45,146 bases of DNA from UBA7803 sp041686955 (GTDB taxonomy: Bacteria > Pseudomonadota > Gammaproteobacteria > Pseudomonadales > Azotimanducaceae): contig JAWLCV010000031.1 of the NCBI GenBank assembly GCA_041686955.1, positions 1 to 45,146 on the forward strand, written 5' to 3'. Under the pieces are notes generated by a model. It ran no database searches. It was not told the DNA's origin and worked only from the letters and a program-made list of their open reading frames with translations. Position numbers and translations under genes: made by a program. Shown one piece after another: positions 16,232 to 23,407 of the stretch. The first letter of the stretch is position 1, and each line of letters begins with the position of its first letter.

Positions 16232-17373
16232 GCGGCTTCTCCTCCCGCGACGTCCAGCAGCGTGGCGGCGATGGCCTCGCGATGCTCCGCCGGCTCGCCG
16301 TACATGGTCCGGTTGGTCGCCACCCGGCGCAGGTACAGGTGAATGTCGTGCTCCCAGGTGACGCCGATGCCGCCGTGCATCTGCACGCAGTCCTGGACGA
16401 TCTCCGGCGCGTGGTCGCCGGTGTAGCTCTTGGCGATGCGCGCCAGCCGGCCGGCGGCCGGATCGCCGGCAGCGATGGCCGCCAGCGCGGCGGACGCCGT
16501 GGCGTGACACGCCTCCGACCACGTCTTCATATCGGCGAAGCGGTGCTTCAGGGCCTGGTAGGACGCCAGCGGCCGGCCGAAGGAGAAGCGGTCGAAGGCC
16601 CACTCCAGGGTGAACTCCAGGACCCGCCCGGCGGCGCCGGCGCTCTCGGCGCTGGCAAGCGCCAGGGCGAGCTGGAACTGCCGCTCCACGTCCGCCGCCG
16701 CGCCGCCGGCCCGGCCCACCAGCGCCGACTCGGACACGTCGACCCCGTCGAAGCGCACCTCGGCGAAGCGCCGCGCCAGATCCAGCCCTTCCAGGAGCTC
16801 CACGGTCACGCCCGGCGCATCGGCTGGGACGAGGAACTGGGTGAGAGCGCCGTCCGCGCGCGCCGTCACCAGCAGCAGCTCCGCTCGGTCGCCCGCTTCC
16901 ACCGGGGTCTTCACACCGCTCAACCGGAAGCCGTGCGATGTGGGCTCGGCCTCGAGGGCGATGGCTTCCGGAGACCACGACCGGCCGCCCTCCGCCAGGC
17001 ACCAGGCCGCGACCCGCTCGCCCGAGATCAGCTCGGGCAACACCTCGTCGCGCTGCTCGCGGCTGCCCGAACGGGACAGGGTGGCGGCGACGATGGCCGA
17101 CGGCAGCACGGGTCCGGGGCTCACCAGCCGGCCCATCTCCTCGGCCAGGATGCCGAGGTAGATCGCACCCTCGTCACCGAGACCGGCGCCGCCGTCCTCC
17201 TCGGCCACCAGCAGGGACGTCCAGCCCAGCGCCGCAGCCCGCCGCCACCAGCCGCGATCGAAGCCGCCGGTCTCCGCCAGCCGGCGGACGGTGCCGAGCG
17301 GCGTCTCTGCTTCCAGAAATCGCCGGATGCTGTCCAGGAACAACGTCTGTTCCTCGCTCGCCTCGAAGTGCAT
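16228..17373 (-). CDS. acyl-CoA dehydrogenase, small subunit of pair 2
   Basis: 381 aa acyl-CoA dehydrogenase fold. The FAD/dimer motifs FDRFSFGRPLASYQALKH and QMHGGIGVTWEHDIHLYLRR are present, while the N-terminal EPxGGSD motif is degenerate (LAEGGRSWSPEAI), complementing the following gene. The region is Ala-rich and extremely GC-rich (50 of 60 bases G or C in 16681-16740, counted by hand). It is the first gene of a six-gene operon: dehydrogenase pair 2, crotonase 3, dienoyl-CoA reductase, crotonase 2, crotonase 1 and thioesterase. An AT-rich promoter block lies directly upstream. Confidence 0.9.
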   Translation of the reverse strand: MHFEASEEQTLFLDSIRRFLEAETPLGTVRRLAETGGFDRGWWRRAAALGWTSLLVAEEDGGAGLGDEGAIYLGILAEEMGRLVSPGPVLPSAIVAATLSRSGSREQRDEVLPELISGERVAAWCLAEGGRSWSPEAIALEAEPTSHGFRLSGVKTPVEAGDRAELLLVTARADGALTQFLVPADAPGVTVELLEGLDLARRFAEVRFDGVDVSESALVGRAGGAAADVERQFQLALALASAESAGAAGRVLEFTLEWAFDRFSFGRPLASYQALKHRFADMKTWSEACHATASAALAAIAAGDPAAGRLARIAKSYTGDHAPEIVQDCVQMHGGIGVTWEHDIHLYLRRVATNRTMYGEPAEHREAIAATLLDVAGGEAA

Positions 17374-17393
17374 GCTCCCCTGCGCGCCCAGTA

Positions 17394-17435
17394 GTAAACT
17401 TATTTAGACGATACTCCATCGCGCCGGAATCGCAA
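17394..17435 (-). promoter_or_regulatory. promoter/operator candidate of the dehydrogenase pair 2 operon
   Basis: Minus-strand TTGCGA (17430-17435) and TATCGT (17408-17413) are 16 bp apart. The plus-strand stretch from GTAAAC (17394-17399) contains the inverted repeat TAAA-N4-TTTA (17395-17406), resembling the left half and spacing of the TAAAC-N4-GTTTA operator at 18078. The block is AT-rich within a very GC-rich neighbourhood and lies 20-60 bp upstream of the start codon. Regulator unknown; a weaker site for the neighbouring TetR protein is possible. Confidence 0.5.
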
Positions 17436-17497
17436 AGAGGGGATGCAGAGCCGTGCGCAGCCGCCGGTGAATTCCGGCGTGCCACGGGCTATCCACG

Positions 17498-18076
17498 CTA
17501 GTCCACGATGGCCTGCAGCGTCTCGGCCAGCCACTGGCGGGTGGCGGGAGACACGTCGCCCGCCAGCGGTTCGAGGGGCAGCAGGATGCGGAAGGTGAAG
17601 AACCCGGTGGCCACGGCCACCAGGCGCGCGGCGCGCTCCTCGGCGTCCGCGCCGCCGAACCACTCGATGAGGGGCTCGATGATCCGCGCCTGCAGCAGCC
17701 GCAGCGCCACCTTGCGGGCGTTGGTGTCTGCGGTGGCGAGCACGAGCATGGGCAGCGGGTTGATCTGCTCCGGGCCGGCCTGGGTGAACAGCCGTGCCAG
17801 CCGCTCGCCGAAATCCCGCCGGCCGCCGCCGGTCAGAACGTCCACGTCCAGGACGTCACTGAGAGCCGCCTCGAACAGCTTCTCCTTGGAGCCGAAATAG
17901 CGGCTCACGAGGGCGGGATTCACCCCCGCCATGGAGGTGATGTCGCGCAGCCCCGCCTCGCTGTAGCTGCGCGTGGAGAAGATCTTCTGTGCCGCCCGCA
18001 GGATCGCTTGCGCGGTGCGTTCGGCGTCGCGCACCTTTCCGACGGAGGTGTTCAAGTAAACCACCGTTGACGTCAT
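17498..18076 (-). CDS. TetR-family transcriptional regulator
   Basis: 192 aa. The N-terminal helix-turn-helix domain (about residues 15-65) shows AILRAAQKIFSTRSYSEAGLRDI and NPALVSRYFGSKEKLFEAAL, the standard TetR recognition-helix region; the C-terminal all-helical part should bind a ligand, perhaps an acyl-CoA or pathway intermediate. It is divergent from the P450 gene, 77 bp apart, and the shared region holds the perfect inverted repeat TAAAC-N4-GTTTA two bases upstream of its own start codon, so it probably represses itself and the P450. A minus-strand TAAAAT close to the ATG suggests a very short leader. Confidence 0.92.
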   Translation of the reverse strand: MTSTVVYLNTSVGKVRDAERTAQAILRAAQKIFSTRSYSEAGLRDITSMAGVNPALVSRYFGSKEKLFEAALSDVLDVDVLTGGGRRDFGERLARLFTQAGPEQINPLPMLVLATADTNARKVALRLLQARIIEPLIEWFGGADAEERAARLVAVATGFFTFRILLPLEPLAGDVSPATRQWLAETLQAIVD

Positions 18077-18095
18077 GTAAACCTGCGTTTATTTT
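18067..18095 (+). promoter_or_regulatory. P450 promoter with TAAAC-N4-GTTTA operator between -35 and -10
   Basis: TTGACG (18067-18072) and TATTTT (18090-18095) are 17 bp apart. The perfect inverted repeat TAAAC-CTGC-GTTTA (18078-18091) fills the spacer, so a bound TetR dimer would exclude RNA polymerase. The same architecture, with only the N4 changed, is found at 39079-39107 in front of the second ferredoxin gene. Confidence 0.75.
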
Positions 18096-18153
18096 ACGGT
18101 GAAGCAGCGAGACGACGCAATTTCGACCCTGGACGCCCTGAAGGAGAGCCGCC

Positions 18154-19353
18154 ATGCAAGCCCCTGAACACGTTCCTTCCCACCTCGTGCTCGAAGCCGA
18201 TCCACGGCACGCCCACGTCTTCGACCCGGACCCGTTCGCGGCGAACGTCGCGGTCCGGGAACTGCCGGAACTCTACTACGCCACCGAAGACGGGCTGCGG
18301 GGCCGGGGCGGCCACTGGGTGGCCACCACCGATGCCGTCATCCGCGAGATCCTGCGAGACGCCGAGCGTTTCTCGAGCAAGGGCATCGCGGGATTCTCCA
18401 TGCTGCTCGGGCAGGACTGGCCGTTGATTCCGCTGGAGATCGACCCGCCCCTGCAGACGGAGTTTCGCCGGGTGATGGCGCCGATCCTGGCGCCGGTACG
18501 GGTCAGGCAGATGGAAGACGACATCCGCGCCCTGGCCGTCGCGCTCATCGACAAGGTCAAGGACGCCGGCGAGTGCGACTTCGTCAAGACCTTCGGCACG
18601 CCGTTGCCGGTGGTGATCTTCATGCGGCTCATGGGCATGCCGCTGGACCAGCTCGACACCTTCCTCGACTGGGAGAACCGGCTGCTGCATTCCCTGGATC
18701 CCGCCGAGCGTGTCGCCGCGGCCCAGAGCATCCATCAGTTCCTCACGGAGCTCATCGCCGAGCGGCGGGCCGAGCCCAAGGATGACCTGGTGAGCCTGGC
18801 CGTCACCATGGAGGTCGAGGGGCGCAAGCTCACCGACGACGAGATCATGGGCATGTGCTACCTGTTCTTCGTCGGCGGCCTGGACACCGTGGCCGCCACC
18901 CTCGGATACATCTTCCGCTACCTGGCCACCCATCCCGAAGACCGCAAACGGCTGGCCGAGGACAACGCGCTGATTCCCGACGCCATCGAGGAGCTCATGC
19001 GCCGCCACTCGGTGGTGTCCACGCGCCGGCTGGTCACCCGCGACATGGAGTTCCGCGGCGTCCAGCTCAAGGCAGGGGAGTACATCGAGTGCGACCTCAG
19101 CCTGGCGGGCACCGATCCGGAGGCTTTCGCCGACCCGCTGGAGGTGGACATCGCCCGCAGGCCCAACCCCCACCTCGCCTTCGGTGGCGGGCCGCACCGG
19201 TGCTTCGGCTCCAACCTGGCCCGGGCGGAGATGCGCATCGGCATCGAGGAGTGGCTCGCGCGCATTCCGGAATTCGAGATCAAACCCGACGCCGAGCTGC
19301 ACTCACACGTCGGGGTCAAAGGGCTGGACTGCCTGCCCATCACCTGGAAGTAG
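18154..19353 (+). CDS. cytochrome P450 monooxygenase
   Basis: 399-aa soluble class I P450. The haem-thiolate loop FGGGPHRCFGSNLAR carries Cys at 350; the I-helix reads FVGGLDTVAATL (G-G-x-D-T oxygen-activation motif); EELMRR provides the ExxR pair. Similarity in these motifs to the CYP101-like group (P450cam) suggests oxidation of a terpenoid- or steroid-sized hydrophobic compound, but the substrate is unknown. It needs a ferredoxin and a reductase: two [3Fe-4S] ferredoxins are encoded at 28559 and 38852, and no ferredoxin reductase is seen in the window. A good ribosome-binding site (AAGGAGAG) lies 6 bp before the ATG. Predicted to be TetR-repressed from the divergent promoter. Confidence 0.95.
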   Translation: MQAPEHVPSHLVLEADPRHAHVFDPDPFAANVAVRELPELYYATEDGLRGRGGHWVATTDAVIREILRDAERFSSKGIAGFSMLLGQDWPLIPLEIDPPLQTEFRRVMAPILAPVRVRQMEDDIRALAVALIDKVKDAGECDFVKTFGTPLPVVIFMRLMGMPLDQLDTFLDWENRLLHSLDPAERVAAAQSIHQFLTELIAERRAEPKDDLVSLAVTMEVEGRKLTDDEIMGMCYLFFVGGLDTVAATLGYIFRYLATHPEDRKRLAEDNALIPDAIEELMRRHSVVSTRRLVTRDMEFRGVQLKAGEYIECDLSLAGTDPEAFADPLEVDIARRPNPHLAFGGGPHRCFGSNLARAEMRIGIEEWLARIPEFEIKPDAELHSHVGVKGLDCLPITWK

Positions 19354-19358
19354 CGAAA

Positions 19359-19385
19359 CGGGCGGGCGGGTCCTCCGCCCGCCCG
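19359..19385. terminator. hairpin between convergent P450 and amidohydrolase genes
   Basis: Perfect 11-bp stem (19359-19369 with 19375-19385, CGGGCGGGCGG and its complement) around a 5-base loop, 6 bases past the P450 stop and 22 bases from the convergent amidohydrolase stop. It can fold on both strands. There is no clear T-run, so it may be a weak intrinsic terminator or an RNA 3'-end stabiliser. Confidence 0.6.
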
Positions 19386-19407
19386 CTCGAGGCGGCGGCC
19401 GCCGAGC

Positions 19408-20724
19408 TCAGTCCTCGGCGGGTGCCGTCACGCCGACGATGTCCTCGGACGTCACCACCTTCCCCGGCCGATAGCCGCGGGGCGCGATCCCTGCCAGCGA
19501 CACCGGTTCCGTGCTGACTCCGGCGGCGAGCGCGCGAAGAGCCGCAACGGTGCATTTCTCCCGGCCGCCGGCCCGCGCCATGCCCTCGAACTGGAACTCC
19601 CGGAACACGTTCTGGTGGGTGATCTTGTCGATCTCGTCGTCCGGAATGCCACCGGGCACGCTCTGGATGCTGCGCCAGAGGCCTTCGGGATAGTCCGGCC
19701 ACAGGCAGTCCGAATGGGGGTAGTCCACCTCGAGGGTGATGTTGTCGACGCCGATCCGGTGACGGTTGGCCAGCCCCACGTCGTCCTCGATGAAGCAGGT
19801 GATGATGTGCTCCTTGAAGACGTCACTGGGCTTTCTGTCGCCGTAGGTCTTGTTGGTCCAGGCGCCATGGTGGCGGTTGGTGAAGTCGGCGCGCTCGAGC
19901 AGATAGGGAATCCAGCCGATGCCGCCTTCGGACAGCGCCATCTTCAGGTTCGGATAGCGCATGAAGGCTTCCAGGGTGATCCAGTCGGCGGCGGCGTTGG
20001 AGATGGACATGGGCATGCTGGTGATCCACGCCTCGATGGGTGACTCCGGCGACGGATGCGGCACCGGGTTGCCTGAGCCGATGTGGCAGTTCAGAACCAC
20101 CCGCTCACGGTCGCAGATTTCCCAGAGCGGCTCCCACTCCGGGCGATGAATGCCGGGAAGTCCCATGCCCGCCGGGTTCGAGGCGAAGGAGATGGCGCGG
20201 CAGCCCTTCGCCAGTACCCGCTCGATCTCCTTCACCGTGAGCGCCACGTCCCACATGGGAACCAGGGCGAGGGGGATGAAGCGGGTGGGATGCGCGCCGC
20301 ACCAATCGTCGATGTGCCAGTCGTTGTACGCCTGCAGCACCCGGTAGGCATTGGCCGGATCGGTTTTCGCCCGCTCGACGAACAGGCCGCCATGAAAGCC
20401 GGGGAAGGTGGGGAAGCACAGTGACGCGAAAACCCCGTTGGCGTTCATGTCGTCCACCCGCGCATCCACGTTCCAGGCGGCCTTGCGCATGTGATCGTAG
20501 CGCTGGGGCTCCATGCCCCATTCGTTCTTGGGACGCCCTACCACCGCATTCAGGCCGATGTTCGCCCGCACCAGATCGCCCCACACCCAAGCCTGGGTAC
20601 CGCTGCGCTCGACGATCCGCGGCGCATCCGCCAGTTCCTTCGAGCTCAGGTGACCTTCGAACATGTCCGGCGGCTCGACGATGTGGTCGTCGATGCTGGC
20701 GATCACCATGTCTTCCATCTTCAT
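19408..20724 (-). CDS. amidohydrolase family 2 protein, copy A
   Basis: 438 aa, TIM-barrel metal-dependent hydrolase/decarboxylase of the amidohydrolase_2 (ACMS-decarboxylase-like) group. The first metal motif appears as SIDDHIVEPPDMF (DHxxEP variant), followed by LNCHIGSGNP, ALSEGGIGWIPYLLERAD and TLEVDYPHSDCLWPD, the usual later His/Glu/Asp positions. Members of this group hydrolyse or decarboxylate ring-cleavage products. The ATG at 20724 is preceded by a plausible site; MEDMVIAS six bases later is also possible. A close paralogue starts at 44868. Expression is from a clear promoter at 20753-20781. Substrate not predictable. Confidence 0.88.
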   Translation of the reverse strand: MKMEDMVIASIDDHIVEPPDMFEGHLSSKELADAPRIVERSGTQAWVWGDLVRANIGLNAVVGRPKNEWGMEPQRYDHMRKAAWNVDARVDDMNANGVFASLCFPTFPGFHGGLFVERAKTDPANAYRVLQAYNDWHIDDWCGAHPTRFIPLALVPMWDVALTVKEIERVLAKGCRAISFASNPAGMGLPGIHRPEWEPLWEICDRERVVLNCHIGSGNPVPHPSPESPIEAWITSMPMSISNAAADWITLEAFMRYPNLKMALSEGGIGWIPYLLERADFTNRHHGAWTNKTYGDRKPSDVFKEHIITCFIEDDVGLANRHRIGVDNITLEVDYPHSDCLWPDYPEGLWRSIQSVPGGIPDDEIDKITHQNVFREFQFEGMARAGGREKCTVAALRALAAGVSTEPVSLAGIAPRGYRPGKVVTSEDIVGVTAPAED

Positions 20725-20737
20725 AGCGCGCTCCGAA

Positions 20738-20781
20738 GTATTCGATCGTTTACTTATATGCCAGCGCGACCGGCCGATCAA
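20738..20781 (-). promoter_or_regulatory. amidohydrolase A promoter with palindromic operator candidate
   Basis: Minus-strand TTGATC (20776-20781) and TATAAG (20753-20758) with 17-bp spacing. Downstream, around the expected transcription start, is GTATTCGATCGTTTAC (20738-20753), a near-palindrome of form GTA-N2-CGATCG-N2-TAC containing the GTTTAC half-site also seen at the P450 promoter. A repressor site is likely; the protein is not known. Confidence 0.6.
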
Positions 20782-20838
20782 CCGGCATCCGTGGAACCCC
20801 TTACCTCCGCTGTCCCTGGGCTGCGCAAACAACTAACC

Positions 20839-20862
20839 TGTAGAGATAATTGATAGGTACGC
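20839..20862 (+). promoter_or_regulatory. AT-rich block upstream of CoA transferase 1
   Basis: An AT-rich island with an ACCT...AGGT inverted repeat and a possible -10 (GATAAT) lies about 23-46 bp before the ATG at 20885. No convincing -35 is seen, which would suit an activator-dependent promoter. TACCTATC read on the minus strand recurs at 39159 in front of the second CoA transferase gene. Confidence 0.35.
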
Positions 20863-20884
20863 AGCAGATCTTCGGGAGAGGCCG

Positions 20885-22111
20885 ATGTACGACGTGATGC
20901 AGGGAGTGAAGGTCATCGAGTGTGCCGAGCACACGTTCGTTCCGGTGGCGGCGACCACCCTGGCGGACTGGGGAGCCGACGTGATCAAGATCGAGCGCAC
21001 CACCGCCGGCGGCGACAGCTCGAGGCACCTGGCCATCCTGCAGCGTCCGGGGCAGAAGCTGAACGGTTTCTTCGAGGTCGCCAATCGCGGCAAACGCGGG
21101 CTGGCTCTGGATCTCACCCGGCCCGAGGGCCGGGAGATCCTCTACCGGATCATTCCCGAGACGGACGTCTTCATCACCAGCCTGCGCGAGAGCGCGCGCC
21201 GGAAGATGGGCATCCAGCCCGACGATCTCATGAAGCTCAATCCGAAGCTGATCTACGCCCGCGGCACCGGCTACGGGCTCAGGGGACCTCTGGCCGGCGC
21301 GCCGGGATTCGATCATCCTTCCGCCTGGTGCCGGGCGGGATCCGCCTTCGCCCAGGACCCGCGGGACGGCAGCCCGCCCCCGGGACAGCCGGGCTCGGTA
21401 GGAGACCTCACCGGCGGGGCGACCCTCGCGGGGGCCATCGCGGCGGCGCTGTTCCGCCGGGAACGCACCGGCAAGGGGGCGGTGGTGGATCATGCGCTGT
21501 ACCTCATGGGGTCCTACATCATGACCCAGAGCCTCGCCAGCGCGAGCCTTGCAGGCGCCAGCCCCGACGACCCCGTCGGCCCGCGCCCCGCGGGCCCGGG
21601 GCACCCCCTGATCCATTCCTACAAGACCAGCGACGACCGCTTCCTGCAGCTCTGCTTCCTCATGGACCGCTGGTTTCCCGACCTGGCGCGCCGCCTCGGC
21701 CGCGAGGAGCTGATCGACGACCCGCGCTTTCGGGACGAGCCCAGCAAGATGGCCAACGCCCGGGCGCTGATCGACGAGTTGCAGAAGGAGTTCTCGAAGA
21801 AAACCCTCGCGCAGTGGTGCGAGCTGCTGGTGGACTGCGAGGGGGTCTGGGCGCCCCACTATCGCCCGGCGGAGGTGCTAAACGACGAGCAGGCGCTGGT
21901 GAACGGCTTCGTCACCCCCGTGACCACCCACGACGGCGAGGAGTACCTGGCCGCCGCCACCCCGGGACAATTCGACGAACGCCCCGTGGGCGAGCTCGCC
22001 GCAGCGCCGGCCTGGGGCCAGCACACCGATGAGATCCTCACGGAATGGGGCCTCGGCCCGGTGGAGATCGCCGACCTCGAGGCCCGAGGCATCATCGCCA
22101 GACAGGCGTAG
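20885..22111 (+). CDS. family III CoA transferase (CaiB/BaiF) 1
   Basis: 408 aa. Transfers CoA between carboxylic acids through an aspartyl-CoA mixed anhydride. The catalytic Asp is D174 in SVGDLTGGATLAGAIAAAL; GVKVIECAEHTFVPVAATTLADWGAD and VIKIE are the standard N-terminal nucleotide-fold motifs, and RGKRGLALDL is also diagnostic. Ribosome-binding site GGGAGAGG 5 bp before ATG. Divergent from amidohydrolase A and convergent with an MFS gene. Probably activates the pathway acid by moving CoA from a later intermediate, as BaiF and related enzymes do in bile acid metabolism. Second member at 39200; the two are clearly different in sequence, so they may use different acids. Confidence 0.92.
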   Translation: MYDVMQGVKVIECAEHTFVPVAATTLADWGADVIKIERTTAGGDSSRHLAILQRPGQKLNGFFEVANRGKRGLALDLTRPEGREILYRIIPETDVFITSLRESARRKMGIQPDDLMKLNPKLIYARGTGYGLRGPLAGAPGFDHPSAWCRAGSAFAQDPRDGSPPPGQPGSVGDLTGGATLAGAIAAALFRRERTGKGAVVDHALYLMGSYIMTQSLASASLAGASPDDPVGPRPAGPGHPLIHSYKTSDDRFLQLCFLMDRWFPDLARRLGREELIDDPRFRDEPSKMANARALIDELQKEFSKKTLAQWCELLVDCEGVWAPHYRPAEVLNDEQALVNGFVTPVTTHDGEEYLAAATPGQFDERPVGELAAAPAWGQHTDEILTEWGLGPVEIADLEARGIIARQA

Positions 22112-22127
22112 CAGCGCCGCGGCTGCT
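22110..22127. terminator. short hairpin between convergent CoA transferase 1 and MFS genes
   Basis: AGCAGC (22110-22115) pairs with GCTGCT (22122-22127) around a 6-base loop, covering the CoA transferase stop and the 20-bp convergent gap. The stem is short and has no T-run, so this is only a candidate. Confidence 0.3.
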
Positions 22128-22131
22128 CAGT

Positions 22132-23376
22132 TCAGGCCCGGGCCACGGCGCCCCGGGCCGGCCCGCCCGGCAGCAGCAGGGGCCCGAGCATGGCCACCAC
22201 CAGCAGCCCGGTGAGGCTGAGGAAGGCCAGGGAGTAGCTGCCGAAGGTGTCGTGGATCAGACCGGCGAAGGGAGAGGCGGCCATGGTCACGGGCAACATC
22301 ACCGGAACGAGCAGGCCGCGCGCCCGGCCGAAGGACGCGCTGCCGAAGACGCTTCCCACCGCCAGGCTCTGCAGAGAGCTCAATCCGGAATAGCCGAAAC
22401 CGTAGACCACAGCCGCCGCCATGGCAGTGGCGGAATCGGCCGCCGTTGCCAGCGTCACCAGCGACAGCACCTGAACGGCCAGCGACAGCCATACCGAACG
22501 GCGCACCCCGAGGACGTCGGACAGCCAGCCGATGACGGGCTTGCCCAGCGCTGCCGCCCCGGCCATGGCCGACACCGCCAGCGCCGCCCGGGCTTCGCCC
22601 ACGCCTATGTCGAGCAGGTGCCCGTACAGGTGCAACAGCACCGCGCCCAGCACGCAGAGCATGGCGCTGAAGATCAGCGCGATGGCCCAGAAGGCCGGCG
22701 TTCCGAGGATTTCCCGGGTGGTCATCCCGGGCGGCGGGGGGACCGCTCCCGCGTCCGCCGCCGGTTCACGGCGGCCGTCCACCGCCTCGCCCATGTCCTC
22801 GGGACGGTCGCGCATCAGGATCCAGGTAGCCGGAAACAGCACCAGCAGCACCAGCAGGGAGTAGCCCTGAAAGCCGCCCCGCCAGCCGAAGGTCGAGATC
22901 AGCTCGTTGGCCACCGGCGGCATGACGACGCCGGCGACGGATGCCCCCATCACCCCCAGGGCCAGCGCCAGCCCCCGGCGCCGCTCGAACCAGGTCACCA
23001 CCACCTTCTGCCAGGGGATGGTCCCCATGGCTGCCATTCCGAGCCCGAACAGCACGCCCATCACCAGATAGAGCTGCCACGCCTCGTCGCAGCGCGACAG
23101 CAGGTAATAACCCAGCGCCACCACCAGGGTCCCGGCGGTCATCACCCGGCGGGGGGAATGACGGTCGAGGACCCGGCCGAGGAACGGCGCGAAGGCGGCG
23201 GCGACCACGGTCTCGATGGAGAAGGCCAGGGCGACTTCGAAGCGGCCGCCGAACGTCTCCGCCAGGGATGGCAGGAAGACGCCCCGGGTGTAGGAGAACA
23301 GGCCCGTGCCGAGGAACGCCAGCAGAGCGGAAGCGGCCACGATCACCCAGCCGTAGAAGAAGGGCAGGCGCCTCAT
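22132..23376 (-). CDS. MFS transporter (monocarboxylate/oxalate-formate type) 1
   Basis: 414 aa with about 12 hydrophobic segments. GVIVAASALLAFLGTGLFSYTRGVF-type N-terminus (here IVAASALLAFLGTGLFSY), the loop-2/3 motif GRVLDRHSPRRVMTAG and WFERRRGLALALGVMGASVAG are typical of the monocarboxylate-porter-like MFS branch. Probable substrate: an organic acid of the pathway. It starts 31 bp from the ALDH stop and is cotranscribed with it. A member of the same branch, with the same WFxERRGLALGL motif, is encoded at 28764; two carriers of one type in one cluster suggest two acids or uptake plus efflux. Confidence 0.88.
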   Translation of the reverse strand: MRRLPFFYGWVIVAASALLAFLGTGLFSYTRGVFLPSLAETFGGRFEVALAFSIETVVAAAFAPFLGRVLDRHSPRRVMTAGTLVVALGYYLLSRCDEAWQLYLVMGVLFGLGMAAMGTIPWQKVVVTWFERRRGLALALGVMGASVAGVVMPPVANELISTFGWRGGFQGYSLLVLLVLFPATWILMRDRPEDMGEAVDGRREPAADAGAVPPPPGMTTREILGTPAFWAIALIFSAMLCVLGAVLLHLYGHLLDIGVGEARAALAVSAMAGAAALGKPVIGWLSDVLGVRRSVWLSLAVQVLSLVTLATAADSATAMAAAVVYGFGYSGLSSLQSLAVGSVFGSASFGRARGLLVPVMLPVTMAASPFAGLIHDTFGSYSLAFLSLTGLLVVAMLGPLLLPGGPARGAVARA

Positions 23377-23407
23377 GGCGACCTCGGGACTCCGCCCCGC
23401 GGCGGCC

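Noticed and set aside
12386..16342. Long plus-strand open frame of 1318 codons
   Set aside because: Antisense to crotonases, SDR and acyl-CoA dehydrogenase with clear family motifs; no motif or start signal of its own.
14984..17002. Single 672-codon reading of the second dehydrogenase with an upstream extension
   Set aside because: The part above 16231 is a shadow of the small-subunit gene; the ATGA overlap at 16228-16231 gives the proper start.
18154..19353. Assignment of the P450 to a named camphor- or steroid-hydroxylating family
   Set aside because: The haem, I-helix and ExxR motifs fix the superfamily only; substrate-contact residues cannot be judged without alignment, so no symbol was given.
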